Shown piece after piece: positions 5,357 through 5,656 of a DNA stretch of 5,656 nt. Numbering within the stretch: the first letter of the stretch is position 1; each line of letters begins with the position of its first letter. Where the stretch lies: positions 1 to 5,656 of the forward strand of contig CAKZJN010000247.1 in assembly GCA_936943465.1 (NCBI GenBank), in the 5' to 3' direction. The stretch is from an uncultured Rhodoferax sp. Its GTDB lineage: Bacteria; Pseudomonadota; Gammaproteobacteria; Burkholderiales; Burkholderiaceae_C. Under the pieces are notes generated by a model. That model was not told the origin of the DNA, ran no database searches, and was given only the letters and a program-made list of their open reading frames with translations. The translations under genes and the position numbers were made by a program.

Positions 5357-5378
5357 AGCCCTATCTTCCTGTCAAACC

Positions 5379-5656
5379 ATGCAAGCCCAAACCGTCCTCC
5401 AGTTCTGGTTTGAAGAACTGACGCCGCAGAAGCATTTCGCCAAGGACGTTGCGCTGGATGAAGCCATTCGCGCCCGCTTCGGCTCCACGCTGGAGGCCGC
5501 GGCACGGTGCGAACTATTTGGTTGGCGCGGTACGCCGGAAGGACGTCTGGCGGAAATCATTGTGCTGGACCAGTTCTCACGCAATGTGTACCGCGACACG
5601 CCGCATGCCTTTGCGCAAGACGCACTGGCCTTGGCGTTGGCTCAAGAACTGGTAGC
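5379..5656 (+). CDS. DUF924 family protein, C-terminus cut by window edge
   Basis: The first 92 residues of a protein of unknown function in the DUF924 (COG3803) family, recognised from VLQFWFEEL near the N-terminus (6-14), an acidic/basic helix (KDVALDEAIRARFG), GWRGTPEGRLAEIIVLDQFS (48-67) with the RNVYR continuation, and HAFAQDALALALA (76-88). Family members are soluble and all-helical, with a tetratricopeptide-like fold, as far as I recall; no enzymatic role is known to me. The ATG lies 22 bases after the glnS stop, with no terminator in between and no clear Shine-Dalgarno sequence (CTTCCTGTCAAACC precedes it), so it is probably transcribed with glnS. The reading frame stays open to the right edge. 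Confidence 0.9.
   Translation, partial: MQAQTVLQFWFEELTPQKHFAKDVALDEAIRARFGSTLEAAARCELFGWRGTPEGRLAEIIVLDQFSRNVYRDTPHAFAQDALALALAQELV

Noticed and set aside
1..5656. Defence system, toxin-antitoxin pair, prophage or insertion sequence
   Set aside because: No transposase, integrase, terminal repeats, CRISPR-like arrays or toxin/antitoxin pair were seen. The phage-like P-loop gene stands alone among ordinary chromosomal genes.

Overview
The window looks like ordinary chromosomal DNA from a betaproteobacterium of the order Burkholderiales, most likely family Comamonadaceae (Rhodoferax/Polaromonas-like). This is inferred from the high GC content, the style of the GlnRS and branched-chain amino acid binding proteins, and start sites where a -10 box lies only 6-7 bases before the ATG. 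No database search was possible. No mobile element, CRISPR array, tRNA or rRNA is visible.

Layout, left to right. (1) Minus strand, 1-875: the N-terminal 291 residues of a MacA-like periplasmic adaptor of a tripartite efflux pump, running off the left edge. (2) A 154-bp divergent intergenic region with two tandem short repeats. (3) Plus strand, 1030-1443: a small four-helix DUF2306-type membrane protein. (4) Plus strand, 1502-2089: a 195-residue P-loop protein resembling phage-type AAA_28/NadR-like kinases, with an altered Walker A motif. (5) A 206-bp intergenic region with a well-matched sigma-54 (-24/-12) promoter and a potentially structured leader. (6) Plus strand, 2296-3435: a LivK/LivJ-type periplasmic binding protein of a branched-chain amino acid ABC transporter. 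(7) Two hairpins, the second a strong intrinsic terminator, abutting the promoter of the next gene. (8) Plus strand, 3527-5356: glnS, glutaminyl-tRNA synthetase. (9) Plus strand, 5379 to the right edge: the N-terminal 92 residues of a DUF924 protein, probably co-transcribed with glnS.

The genes do not form one pathway. The binding protein gene stands alone as a transcription unit between its own promoter region and a terminator; its sigma-54 promoter suggests control by nitrogen status. glnS is housekeeping. The points most worth a second look are the sigma-54 promoter with its leader, the degenerate P-loop protein, the paired histidines in the DUF2306 protein, and two candidate leaderless transcripts (the efflux adaptor and glnS). 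I found no convincing new multi-gene system.
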